11,247 bases of DNA from JBGPBY01 sp041481485 (GTDB lineage: Bacteria; Acidobacteriota; Terriglobia; 20CM-2-55-15), in the NCBI GenBank assembly GCA_041481485.1, contig JBGPBY010000228.1, forward strand, positions 1 to 11,247. The letters are read 5' to 3'. Within the stretch, counting starts at the first letter, position 1, and the number at the start of each line of letters is the position of its first letter. The position numbers and the translations under genes were made by a program. Below are positions 1 to 7,774 of this stretch, piece by piece. The notes under the pieces are model-generated. The model saw only the letters and a list, made by a program, of their open reading frames with translations, did not search any database and was not told the DNA's origin.

Positions 1-2
1 CC

Positions 3-269
3 ATCGTCTCTCTAAAAGAGGCTCAGGCTTATCTGGAGCACCAGATTCTGGGACCGCGTCTGGTGGAATGCATTGAACTGATGCTGCAGATCAGCGGCAA
101 GACTCTGGCAGAAATTCTCGGCTATCCTGACAACTTCAAATTCAAATCCTGTATGACCCTCTTCGGCCGAGCCAATCCAACTCAGGATATCTTCCAGAAG
201 GCATTAAGAAAATTCTGCGGCGGCGAAGAAGATGCAAAGACTCTCGAAAAGCTGGCGTCCATTCGCTGA
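3..269 (+). CDS. DUF1810 family protein, C-terminal part (5' end outside window)
   Basis: The reading frame is open from the left edge to a TGA at 267-269, giving 88 residues. An in-frame GTG at 63 is an internal codon, because coding similarity continues upstream of it. The visible sequence matches my memory of the DUF1810 (COG5579) family: SLKEAQAYLEHQILGPRL, then a region with SCMTLFGRA, then FQKALRKFCGGEEDAKTLEKL near the end, in family order. Family members are usually about 140-150 residues, so some 55-60 N-terminal residues lie outside. The family is a small, probably cytosolic protein of unknown biochemical role, and I assign no function. It is convergent with the helicase gene, with 3 bp between the two stop codons. 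Confidence is high for the coding call and good for the family. Confidence 0.85.
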   Translation: MVSLKEAQAYLEHQILGPRLVECIELMLQISGKTLAEILGYPDNFKFKSCMTLFGRANPTQDIFQKALRKFCGGEEDAKTLEKLASIR

Positions 270-272
270 TAT

Positions 273-3200
273 TCACGCCGTCAGCAGTTCGACCGGCAGG
301 GCTGCGAGCGGACTGACTCGGGAACCGGGAATGACAATTCCAGCCAGGTTGAGCGGGTCCGCGGCAGCGATGCGTAAGGCCTGAGATTCCGGCTTGCGGC
401 GAAGAGCCCGGACCAGATCCACAGCTTCCGGAAGCGCAAACTGCTCGCCGGGGAATCCGCTCACAAACCGCCCACCGCGAATCTCGCCTCTGGCTTCCAT
501 TGCACGCAACACCAATAGCAATTCCCGCCATGGCGGCACCAGAGTTTCGCGCGCCAGCAGATCGCGGAAAACAATTCCCCAGCGCCCGAGGAGCTGGCGC
601 GCAAATGCCGATGTCCGTTCGGACTGTGACGCCAACTGAGCGGTCTGCAGCAGGGCCCAGCGGCCTGCTGCATGGCGCGCTCTCCCGCGAGTACGGCTGG
701 AGCTGCCTCGGCGTTTCGGATCCACCAGCGCTCTCAGATTTTCATATCCGTCGGCGGTGACCAGTCCGGCGGCGGCGAGTTCCCATAGTCCGTCCTCAAC
801 TTCGCTCGCGAGTCTTCCTGTCACCCTTACCAACTCCGGGAGAAACGATGCCCCGCGTTGTTTCAGCGCGTCGGCAACATCGCGCGCCGGATGCGTTAAG
901 GAAATATCCTCGGCCGGGCCCGACTGCAGCAGCCACGATGCATCTTCACGAAGAAATATGGCAACAGGGGCCACTCGAGTCGGACGCACGCGCCGGCCGC
1001 GCGGAGACGATTCCACCGTCACGGCGAATGCGGGATGCGGGGAAAGCCTGCCCCACATGATTTCACCAGACAAGCAAAGCTGGTCGAGAAGATCCGGACT
1101 GTAACGCGCCACGCGTCGAGGCAACACTTCCGATTCCCATGAAGACGCCGAGACTTCATAACCCTGAAGCTGCTTCAGAATCTGGAACAATCCATCCGTA
1201 CCATGCAGCTGCGTTCCGGGCGTCACGTGCTGCCATGAGAAAAGGAACCGCATGAAATCTGCCGAAGACACCGGTTCAATTTCCCGGCGCAATTTCCCAA
1301 TCGTCAGCCGATGAATCCGGGCCAGCAGACGGCGATTGCACCATTCCATTTCCGCATCGGAATGGCGGGCCGCTGGAGTGAAACGGCCGCGAAGAATTTG
1401 TCCACTGGCTTCCAGACGGGCAAGCGCAATGTCGACAACTGCCCGATCGATGCCAAGGAGGCGGACCAAACCCGATGCGGTTTGCGGACCAGTGGATTCC
1501 AGCCATCCGCGAATCACCGTCACTGCCGCTGCCTCGAGGTCTGCGGCAGGATCACGTTCCACGGACTCAATTTCCGGCTTCAATTGAGTTCCAGGATAAA
1601 GACGCATCGCCGTCGACAACATCTCAGCCGGCACCCAGAATGACGACTCCGCACGGTGCAAAGTCGTTGCCCGCCGCTGTTTGAGCAATTCGGAATGCAG
1701 CTCGGCCCATTCGGGATGCGGCGGCAAGACCGTTAACGTCAGGAGTGCATCATGGAGTTCATCCGCATTGCGGACCACGGGCCATGACTCGGAATGGACT
1801 TCTTCAATGGCTGCGGGGTCGAGAGCGCCGACTTCTCCGGCATCCACTCCAAGAGTTCGCCGCATTTGAACAGCCCGCGTGCGGCGCTCCTCCAGCGGCG
1901 CATCATCGAGAAACGCGTAGGGATTCGCATTCAAGATTTCGTGAGAGAAGGGCGAAGGCTCTGCCGTGTCGATCGCCACTGCACGGATGGCTCCGTTTCG
2001 AATTCCATCCAGCACGCTCCGGAGACCCTCGAGATCCATCGCCTGATGCAGACAATCCCGGATTGTCTCAAACACCAGAGGATGATCTGGAATGCGAATA
2101 TCGCCAACAATGTTCTCGCCGCACGCCGCCTGGTCCGGAAATACCGCGGCCAGCAAATCGTCCGATCGCATCCGTTGAATCGGAGGCGGCACTTTCCGCC
2201 CTCCGGAGAATCGAAGGACTGCCAGTGCGCGCGATGCATTCCAGCGCCACCGTGCGGTGAACATTGGAGCCGCAAGGAGCGCCTGGATCAACACGTCTTC
2301 AATGGTGTGCGTATCGAGAAATTCAAAAATCGTATCCAACGGAAAGCTGTGCTGTTCACCAAGCGAGATGACGATGCCATTGTCGGTTGCAGCGGCCTGA
2401 AGCTCAAAATTAAAGGTGCGGCACAACCGTTTGCGCAGCGACAGTCCCCATGCGCGGTTGATTCGCGATCCGAACGGCGCATGAACGACCAGTTGCATGC
2501 CGCCACCCTCATCGAAAAACCGTTCGGCGACAACAGTCATGGCTCCCGGCTGAATATTGGGCATCGCGCCGCCCAAGGCTGCAGCACCGGCACGAACGTA
2601 TAGCGTCGCCTGTTCCGCACCTGCATGATCGAGCCCGCCCTTCTCCGTGAGCCATTCGACCGGATCGGAACGATTGAGAATCTCATTGCGGAGCAGAGAC
2701 ATTTCCTGCGATAGCTCTCTGGTTCTGCCAGGCGCTTCACCCAGCCAAAATGGAATTGAAGGCGCCGCGCCCTTCGCATCTTCCACCCGGACGCGTCCAG
2801 CTTCCACGCGGCGCACACGCCATGAAGTCGTTCCCAGCAGGAATACATCTCCCGCCAGACTCTCCACCGCAAAATCCTCGTCTACGGTTCCAACAATGGT
2901 TCCTTCCGGTTCGGCCACGACAAAGTAGTTGGCATTATCAGGAATAGCGCCGCCGGATGTAATCGCGGCGAGTCGAGCACCGCGCCGCGCGCGGATCATG
3001 CCGTTCACAATATCGCGATGAAGGAAGGCGCCGCTGCGCCCGCGTTGCGTTGCAATTCCATCAGAGAGCATTTCCAGGACTGCATCGAAATCTTTTCTCG
3101 GCAGGTCGCGATACGAGTAGACACGCTTCGCGAGTTCAAACAGAGTGTCTTCACTCCATTCTTCATTGACCGACATTGCCACGATTTGCTGTGCCAGGAC

Positions 3201-4424
3201 ATCGAGCGGCCACGGCGGAATCTCCAGAACATCCAGGTTTCCGCATCGAATGGCGTGCACCAGTGCGGCGCATTCGACCAGTTCGTCGCGCGTCGTCGCA
3301 AAAACTCGTCCCTTGGGAACGGTGTTCCGGTCGGTGTGATGTCCGGATCGCCCGATGCGTTGCAATGCCACGGCAATGGACCGCGGAGATCCGATCTGAC
3401 ATACCAGATCGACCGAACCGATATCGATGCCCAGTTCCAGTGAAGCCGTCGCCACAACCGCACGCAGGTCACCGGATTTGAGACGGCTTTCGGCATCGAG
3501 ACGAAACTGGCGAGAGAGACTTCCGTGATGCGCCAGAACGGCAGATTCGCCAAGCCGCTCGGCAAGATGATGCGCAATACGCTCTGCCGCCCGGCGGGTG
3601 TTGACGAAAACCAGTGTCGTTCGATGCGCGAGGATCAACTCGGAGATCCGGTCGTAAACTTCGCCCCACATTTCATTGCTGGCAACAGCGCTGAGCTCGT
3701 CCTTCGGAACCTCGACGGCGAGATCCAGTGCACGGCGATGACCGCTGTCCACGATTCGAATGTTTCCGTCCGGCATCACGAAGCGGGCGACCTGCTCGAG
3801 CGGACGCACCGTTGCCGACAGTCCAATGCGTTGCGGAACGCTCCCGCCACTCTTCGTCACAAGATCGTCCAATCGGGCACACGACAACGCGAGATGCGAA
3901 CCTCGCTTGTCGTCGACTACGGCATGTATTTCGTCGAGTATCAACGTGCGCGTCGTGGAAAGAGCAGCGCGGCCTTTACCGGAAGTCAGCAGAATATAGA
4001 AGGATTCCGGCGTCGTGACGACGATGTGAGCAGGCCGCCGGGCCATTCGCTGACGTTCCGCAGCGGGGGTATCCACGGTCCGCAATGCGACGCGGATCTC
4101 GGGCATCGGCATGCCTTTGCTGGCGGCCAGCGTCGCAATTTCCGACAGGGGCCGTTCGAGATTTTTCTGAATATCGTTGCTGAGCGCTTTCAAGGGAGAA
4201 ACGTAGACTGTGTCCGTGCGATCTTCGAGCGTGCCGTCCAACGCGGCGCGCACCAGCCGGTCGATACACAGCAGAAACGCGGCGAGCGTTTTTCCGGAAC
4301 CCGTTGGAGCGGAAACCAGCACGTGGTTTCCCTCCGACAATTCCTGCCAAGCCTGTTCCTGCGTCGGGGTCGGGGAGCCGAGAGAAATCCGGAACCATTC
4401 TTCAACGATAGGGTGTAACTGCAT
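273..4424 (-). CDS. lhr: Lhr-type large ATP-dependent DNA helicase (superfamily 2, long form)
   Basis: This is a long Lhr helicase, a 3'-to-5' ATP-driven DNA translocase linked to DNA repair in other bacteria. Counting from the longest frame (ATG at 4457, 1394 aa), the motifs are: Q-motif region PTPTQEQAW at 29-37; Walker A SAPTGSGKT at 49-57; TTPES at 148-152; DEIH box at 175-178; LSAT at 213-216; VFVNTRRAAE near 283-292; ATASLELGIDIG at 336-347; QRIGRSGH at 366-373. A DEAD/H-associated region follows, with FWLGEAPGR near 569-577; its Trp resembles the DNA-stacking Trp of mycobacterial Lhr. The long C-terminal half has winged-helix-like stretches (around WLESTGPQTASGLVRLLG) and ends in the typical ADPLNLAGIVIPGSRV. 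E. coli and mycobacterial Lhr are roughly 1500 aa, so this one is somewhat short, but no frameshift is seen. I prefer the ATG at 4424 (MQLHPIVEEWF): family similarity starts there and the ATG at 4457 lies inside a repeat. The ATG at 4436 is also possible. None has a strong ribosome binding site. Confidence 0.93.
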   Translation of the reverse strand: MQLHPIVEEWFRISLGSPTPTQEQAWQELSEGNHVLVSAPTGSGKTLAAFLLCIDRLVRAALDGTLEDRTDTVYVSPLKALSNDIQKNLERPLSEIATLAASKGMPMPEIRVALRTVDTPAAERQRMARRPAHIVVTTPESFYILLTSGKGRAALSTTRTLILDEIHAVVDDKRGSHLALSCARLDDLVTKSGGSVPQRIGLSATVRPLEQVARFVMPDGNIRIVDSGHRRALDLAVEVPKDELSAVASNEMWGEVYDRISELILAHRTTLVFVNTRRAAERIAHHLAERLGESAVLAHHGSLSRQFRLDAESRLKSGDLRAVVATASLELGIDIGSVDLVCQIGSPRSIAVALQRIGRSGHHTDRNTVPKGRVFATTRDELVECAALVHAIRCGNLDVLEIPPWPLDVLAQQIVAMSVNEEWSEDTLFELAKRVYSYRDLPRKDFDAVLEMLSDGIATQRGRSGAFLHRDIVNGMIRARRGARLAAITSGGAIPDNANYFVVAEPEGTIVGTVDEDFAVESLAGDVFLLGTTSWRVRRVEAGRVRVEDAKGAAPSIPFWLGEAPGRTRELSQEMSLLRNEILNRSDPVEWLTEKGGLDHAGAEQATLYVRAGAAALGGAMPNIQPGAMTVVAERFFDEGGGMQLVVHAPFGSRINRAWGLSLRKRLCRTFNFELQAAATDNGIVISLGEQHSFPLDTIFEFLDTHTIEDVLIQALLAAPMFTARWRWNASRALAVLRFSGGRKVPPPIQRMRSDDLLAAVFPDQAACGENIVGDIRIPDHPLVFETIRDCLHQAMDLEGLRSVLDGIRNGAIRAVAIDTAEPSPFSHEILNANPYAFLDDAPLEERRTRAVQMRRTLGVDAGEVGALDPAAIEEVHSESWPVVRNADELHDALLTLTVLPPHPEWAELHSELLKQRRATTLHRAESSFWVPAEMLSTAMRLYPGTQLKPEIESVERDPAADLEAAAVTVIRGWLESTGPQTASGLVRLLGIDRAVVDIALARLEASGQILRGRFTPAARHSDAEMEWCNRRLLARIHRLTIGKLRREIEPVSSADFMRFLFSWQHVTPGTQLHGTDGLFQILKQLQGYEVSASSWESEVLPRRVARYSPDLLDQLCLSGEIMWGRLSPHPAFAVTVESSPRGRRVRPTRVAPVAIFLREDASWLLQSGPAEDISLTHPARDVADALKQRGASFLPELVRVTGRLASEVEDGLWELAAAGLVTADGYENLRALVDPKRRGSSSRTRGRARHAAGRWALLQTAQLASQSERTSAFARQLLGRWGIVFRDLLARETLVPPWRELLLVLRAMEARGEIRGGRFVSGFPGEQFALPEAVDLVRALRRKPESQALRIAAADPLNLAGIVIPGSRVSPLAALPVELLTA

Positions 4425-4447
4425 AACTGGCCACATTCCAACATCGC

Positions 4448-4510
4448 GCGCGGTCATAGACCGCGCCTACAGCGTGCATTTCCTATTGTAGGCGCGGTCT
4501 ATGACCGCGC
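4448..4510. repeat. 24-bp inverted repeat made of two palindromic arms (REP/BIME-like)
   Basis: Arms 4448-4471 and 4487-4510 are perfect reverse complements (24 bp) around a 15-nt centre. Each arm also folds on itself: GCGCGGTC-ATA-GACCGCGC at 4448-4466 and GCGCGGTC-TAT-GACCGCGC at 4492-4510, each with an 8-bp stem and a 3-nt loop. The unit can therefore form one long stem or two short hairpins. It lies between the panC stop and the helicase start, and the most upstream helicase ATG falls in it. No T-run follows on either strand, so it does not look like a standard intrinsic terminator. It could still affect read-through, mRNA stability or supercoiling. The architecture resembles dispersed REP/BIME-type repeats, but no second copy of this motif is visible in the window. 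Confidence 0.85.
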
Positions 4511-4526
4511 ACAGTTTCGAAGCAAG

Positions 4527-5363
4527 CTATCCCGCCGGAACATTATCGATCAGCCGGGTCGTTCCAATCCAGATGGCTGAAGCGATGCGGACCGGACCGG
4601 CAATTGTTGCGACCGGTTGCACTTCGTCGTCGACAATCTCAAAATACTCCACGCGAACTCCCGCCGCGGAGTGCAGAAGGTGAAGCGCTTCTGCTTTCAC
4701 GTTTTCGGAATTCCCTTCACCGGACTCCACAATCTTTCTAGCAAGGCTCAGTGCGCGAAACAACACCGGAGCGACGGCACGCTGGACCGGATCCAGATAC
4801 GCGTTCCGCGAACTCAGCGCCAGTCCGTCCGGCTCGCGATACGTCGGCACCGGAACTATAGTCAGTGGGAGATTGAAATCCTGAACCATTCTCCGAATCA
4901 CACACAGCTGTTGAAAATCCTTCTCCCCAAAATAAGCGGAATCAGGCTGAACAATGTTGAAAAGCTTCAGGACAACCGTCGCGACTCCGCGAAAGTGGCC
5001 AGGACGAAACGCACCGCAGAGATGTTCGGTCAGCTTTGGGACATCGACAAACGATAGCTGTGGTCCCACATACATATCTGCGACTTCGGGAGCAAATATC
5101 AGTTTGACTCCAAATTTGTTGCAGAGTTCCACGTCCTTGTCGAGAGGCCTGGGATAACGCTGATAATCTTCACTCGGACCGAATTGAAGGGGATTGACAA
5201 AAATGCTGGCGACGACGAAATCGGACTCATCCCTCGCGTGTGAAATCAGGCTGGCATGACCTGCATGCAAAGCTCCCATTGTGGGCACAAGCGCGATGGA
5301 TTGACCGTCTCTGCGAACCGAATCCAGCAGGCGGCGTACTTCCAAAACCGACGAAACGATCAC
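4527..5363 (-). CDS. panC: Pantothenate synthetase (pantoate--beta-alanine ligase)
   Basis: The 278-aa product catalyses the last step of pantothenate (vitamin B5) synthesis: ATP-dependent condensation of pantoate with beta-alanine through a pantoyl-adenylate, in the cytosol. The length is normal. Diagnostic motifs are all present: PTMGALHAGH (27-36, the HxGH nucleotidyltransferase signature), FVNPLQFGPSEDYQRYPR (55-72), GAFRPGHFRGV (117-127), YFGEKDFQQL (144-153) and DGLALSSRN (179-187). The start is GTG at 5363, inside the overlap GTGA with the panB stop. A good Shine-Dalgarno (GAAGGA at 5369-5374, 5 nt away) supports it. The 4-nt overlap suggests translational coupling to panB. panD, which supplies beta-alanine, is not in this window. 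Confidence 0.97.
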   Translation of the reverse strand: MIVSSVLEVRRLLDSVRRDGQSIALVPTMGALHAGHASLISHARDESDFVVASIFVNPLQFGPSEDYQRYPRPLDKDVELCNKFGVKLIFAPEVADMYVGPQLSFVDVPKLTEHLCGAFRPGHFRGVATVVLKLFNIVQPDSAYFGEKDFQQLCVIRRMVQDFNLPLTIVPVPTYREPDGLALSSRNAYLDPVQRAVAPVLFRALSLARKIVESGEGNSENVKAEALHLLHSAAGVRVEYFEIVDDEVQPVATIAGPVRIASAIWIGTTRLIDNVPAG

Positions 5364-6151
5364 TTCTGTCCTTCAGGAAACTTTCCGCCGCGAACGTCTT
5401 CAATATATTCGCTGGCGGCCTTCGAAAGCTGTTCTCCCAGTCTGGCGTATTGCCTGGCGAATGCAGGCACCGGACCCGGATGAAGGCCAAAGACGTCGTG
5501 ACTCACCAGCACCTGGCCATCGCAATCCGGTCCGGCACCAATACCGATCGTCGGAATAGTCACGGCCGTTGTGACCGACTTTGCAAGTTCGAACGGAATG
5601 GACTCCAGCACGATTGCAAACGCTCCGGCTTCTTCGAGGGTCTTCGCGTCCGACAACAACGCGCATGCGGATGCTTCATCGCGTGCTTGCTGGCGGAAAC
5701 CGCCAAAGGCATGAACCGATTGTGGCGTCAATCCCAGATGGCCCATCACCGGAATTCCGCTTTCCGTCATGCGCCGTACCGCTTCGGCAACGCGGCGGCC
5801 CCCCTCCAATTTGACGGCGGATGCGCCACCCTGCTGAATCAGGCGGCCCGCATTTCGCATCGCATCTTCGACAGATACCTGATATGTGAGAAACGGCAGA
5901 TCCGCCACAATCAGTGCACGTCTGACGCCCCGTGAGACCGCCTGGGTGTGGTGGACCATCATATCGAGCGTCACCGGCAACGTGGTGTCGTAGCCGAGAA
6001 CGACCATTCCGACGGAATCTCCAACGAGAATGACATCGATTCCAGCGTCATCCAGGAGACGCGCCATGCTGGTGTCATAAGCCGTCAGAACGGTGATTTT
6101 GATTCCATTTGTTTTCATTGCCCGCAGGTCGGGCACGCGGACCGGTTTCAT
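5360..6151 (-). CDS. panB: 3-methyl-2-oxobutanoate hydroxymethyltransferase (ketopantoate hydroxymethyltransferase)
   Basis: The 263-aa enzyme transfers a hydroxymethyl group from methylene-tetrahydrofolate to 2-oxoisovalerate to make ketopantoate, the first committed step to pantothenate. Visible motifs are ITVLTAYD (19-26), LVGDSVGMV (42-50) with the metal-binding-type Asp45, VADLPF (82-87) with Asp84, KLEGG (114-118), GHLGLTPQS (137-145) and VLESIP (181-186), whose Glu183 aligns with the family's catalytic Glu. The length matches E. coli PanB (264 aa). The ATG at 6151 gives the usual start VPDLRAMK before the TIM-barrel core; the next ATG (residue 12) would cut this conserved segment. No clear Shine-Dalgarno precedes it. 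The gene starts 19 bp after the emrB-like stop and overlaps panC by 4 nt. The ketopantoate reductase (panE) is not in this window. Confidence 0.97.
   Translation of the reverse strand: MKPVRVPDLRAMKTNGIKITVLTAYDTSMARLLDDAGIDVILVGDSVGMVVLGYDTTLPVTLDMMVHHTQAVSRGVRRALIVADLPFLTYQVSVEDAMRNAGRLIQQGGASAVKLEGGRRVAEAVRRMTESGIPVMGHLGLTPQSVHAFGGFRQQARDEASACALLSDAKTLEEAGAFAIVLESIPFELAKSVTTAVTIPTIGIGAGPDCDGQVLVSHDVFGLHPGPVPAFARQYARLGEQLSKAASEYIEDVRGGKFPEGQK
5369..5374 (-). promoter_or_regulatory. Ribosome binding site fixing the panC GTG start
   Basis: GAAGGA on the minus strand sits 5 nt before the GTG at 5363, inside the end of panB. It supports GTG rather than a later ATG as the panC start. Confidence 0.65.
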
Positions 6152-6170
6152 GACGGTAAGAGTAGCATGC

Positions 6171-7766
6171 TCAGTGGGCGCCTGGAGGCGGAGATGCCGT
6201 TGTCTTCGAGCGTTTCATGATGAATACCAGTGGAATCGCGGCAATGAAAATCAGCGCGAGAAGACGGATAATGTCGATAAACGCGATCATTGCCGCTTGT
6301 CTTTGAATCATTCCAAAGATTGCTCCATAAGCCTGGGTCGTTGCCGTGCCCCAGTCCGACCCGCGAGACATGAACATCGCTCTCGCGCCGCTGATTGCAG
6401 ACTGAGCCTGCGGGGAGTACGGATTCACGTGCTCGGACAGTATTGTGCTGTACGCCCTTGTGCTGCGTGAAACCGAGGTCGCGACAAACGCGATGCCGAC
6501 GCCGCCTCCAAGGTTTCGCATCAGGTTGAAGAGGCTGGTGGCATTTCCCATCTTTTCGCGGGAAATTGAAGACATCGAGAGGGTGCTCAACGGAACAAAA
6601 AGTAAACCCATCGATGTTCCCTGAATCAGCTGCGGCCAGAAGATGTCCCAGTATCCGGCATTGAGATTGATTGAGGACAGCTGATACAGAGTGACTCCGG
6701 CAATCGCTAAACCCGCGGCTATCATTTTTCGGGGATCCAGCTTCCCCATCAGATACCCGATCAACGGCATCGCGATGAACGATCCGATTCCTCTGGGCGC
6801 CATGGCGATTCCCGCCTGCATCGAGGGATAACCCAATACGGTTTGCAGGAAAAGCGGCAGCATCACCAGGCTGCCAAACAGCACAAATCCCAAAACGGTC
6901 ATCAGGAAAACGCCAGTGCTGTAGGTCCGATCCTTCAGCACACGCAAATCCAGAACGGGCTCTTTGGCAAGCAACGCATGGACGACGAACAATGCCAGCG
7001 CTGATATTGAAGTGACGGCCAGTGCCCGAATGAGGTTGGAGTCAAACCAGTCTTCCTGTTGTCCCTTATCGAGAAGGAATTGAAGGCAGCCAATCCCGAC
7101 AGCCAACAGCCAAATACCGATGCCGTCCACGCGGCGCTTCATTCCCTTCAGATACGGCGGATCGAAAATAAACGCCCGTGTCATCAGAACCGAGATGACA
7201 CCGATCGGAATGTTGACGTAGAAGACCCATCGCCAGCTGTAGTTGTCAGTAAGCCAGCCGCCCAGAACGGGCCCGAGAATCGGCGCGACGACGATTCCCA
7301 AAGCCCAGAACGCCATTGCCCGCCCTCGTTTCTCCGGAGGAAACGCCTCGAGCATGATGGCCTGGGACATAGGTTGCAGCACTCCGCCGGTTAGTCCCTG
7401 TAACAATCGAAAGACAACCAGAAACGGAAGCGATGGCGCCAGCCCGCACAGAAACGACGTTGAGGTGAAACCCACAACGGCAATCGTCAGCAAACGCTTG
7501 CGACCGAAGAAACCCGCAAGCCAGCCGGTCAGCGGCAGGACGATGGCATTGGCAACCAGATAAGAGGTCAGGGCCCAGGTCGCTTCTTCGGGAGTTGCCG
7601 ACAGGCTTCCGGCAATATGAGGAAGCGATACATTCACGATGGTGGTATCGAGGACTTCCAGAAAAGTCGCAAACATCACGGAGATGGCGATGATCCACGG
7701 GTTCACCTGCGGATGCGAAGCAGTCATGACCGGTGACGTTTGTTCTGAAACCGTGTTCTCTTCCAT
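6171..7766 (-). CDS. emrB: DHA2 (EmrB/QacA-type) MFS drug-efflux permease, 14 membrane segments expected
   Basis: The 531-aa inner-membrane protein is a proton-driven exporter of the DHA2 group. Motifs seen: VLDTTIVNVSLP at 38-49 (motif D1 of the 14-segment drug exporters), GWLAGFFGRKRLL after the second membrane helix (motif A), FRLLQGLTGG (motif B-like Arg), and GPVLGGWLTDNYSWRWVFYV (antiporter motif C followed by the family WRW). Hydrophobic segments recur to the C-terminus, which ends in a short charged tail (MKRSK). The length fits EmrB (about 510-530 aa). It starts 8 nt after the emrA-like stop, so it should act with that adaptor and the outer-membrane channel as a three-part pump. The ATG at 7766 lacks a clear ribosome binding site, so coupling to upstream translation is likely. 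Exported compounds cannot be predicted. The symbol names the family, not a proven orthologue. Confidence 0.94.
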   Translation of the reverse strand: MEENTVSEQTSPVMTASHPQVNPWIIAISVMFATFLEVLDTTIVNVSLPHIAGSLSATPEEATWALTSYLVANAIVLPLTGWLAGFFGRKRLLTIAVVGFTSTSFLCGLAPSLPFLVVFRLLQGLTGGVLQPMSQAIMLEAFPPEKRGRAMAFWALGIVVAPILGPVLGGWLTDNYSWRWVFYVNIPIGVISVLMTRAFIFDPPYLKGMKRRVDGIGIWLLAVGIGCLQFLLDKGQQEDWFDSNLIRALAVTSISALALFVVHALLAKEPVLDLRVLKDRTYSTGVFLMTVLGFVLFGSLVMLPLFLQTVLGYPSMQAGIAMAPRGIGSFIAMPLIGYLMGKLDPRKMIAAGLAIAGVTLYQLSSINLNAGYWDIFWPQLIQGTSMGLLFVPLSTLSMSSISREKMGNATSLFNLMRNLGGGVGIAFVATSVSRSTRAYSTILSEHVNPYSPQAQSAISGARAMFMSRGSDWGTATTQAYGAIFGMIQRQAAMIAFIDIIRLLALIFIAAIPLVFIMKRSKTTASPPPGAH

Positions 7767-7774
7767 GGCGCAAA

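Noticed and set aside
63..269. Complete small gene starting at GTG 63
   Set aside because: The frame is open to the left edge and the upstream codons (SLKEAQAYLEHQILGPRL) match the DUF1810 family, so this is the tail of a longer gene.
1794..2603. Plus-strand frame of 269 aa opposite the middle of the helicase
   Set aside because: The opposite strand encodes the unbroken helicase. This frame shows no family resemblance.
3525..4418. Long plus-strand frame (297 aa) opposite the helicase 5' half
   Set aside because: It lies wholly antisense to conserved helicase motifs, and its translation is rich in Arg, Cys and His with no recognisable domain. It is a shadow of the real gene.
4425..4457. Helicase start at the farthest upstream ATG (4457)
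   Set aside because: That ATG is inside the palindromic repeat and has no ribosome binding site. Family similarity begins at the residues encoded from 4424.
4448..4510. Inverted repeat as an intrinsic transcription terminator of panC
   Set aside because: The stem is strong, but no T-run follows on the minus or plus strand. I kept it as a repeat with an unknown effect.
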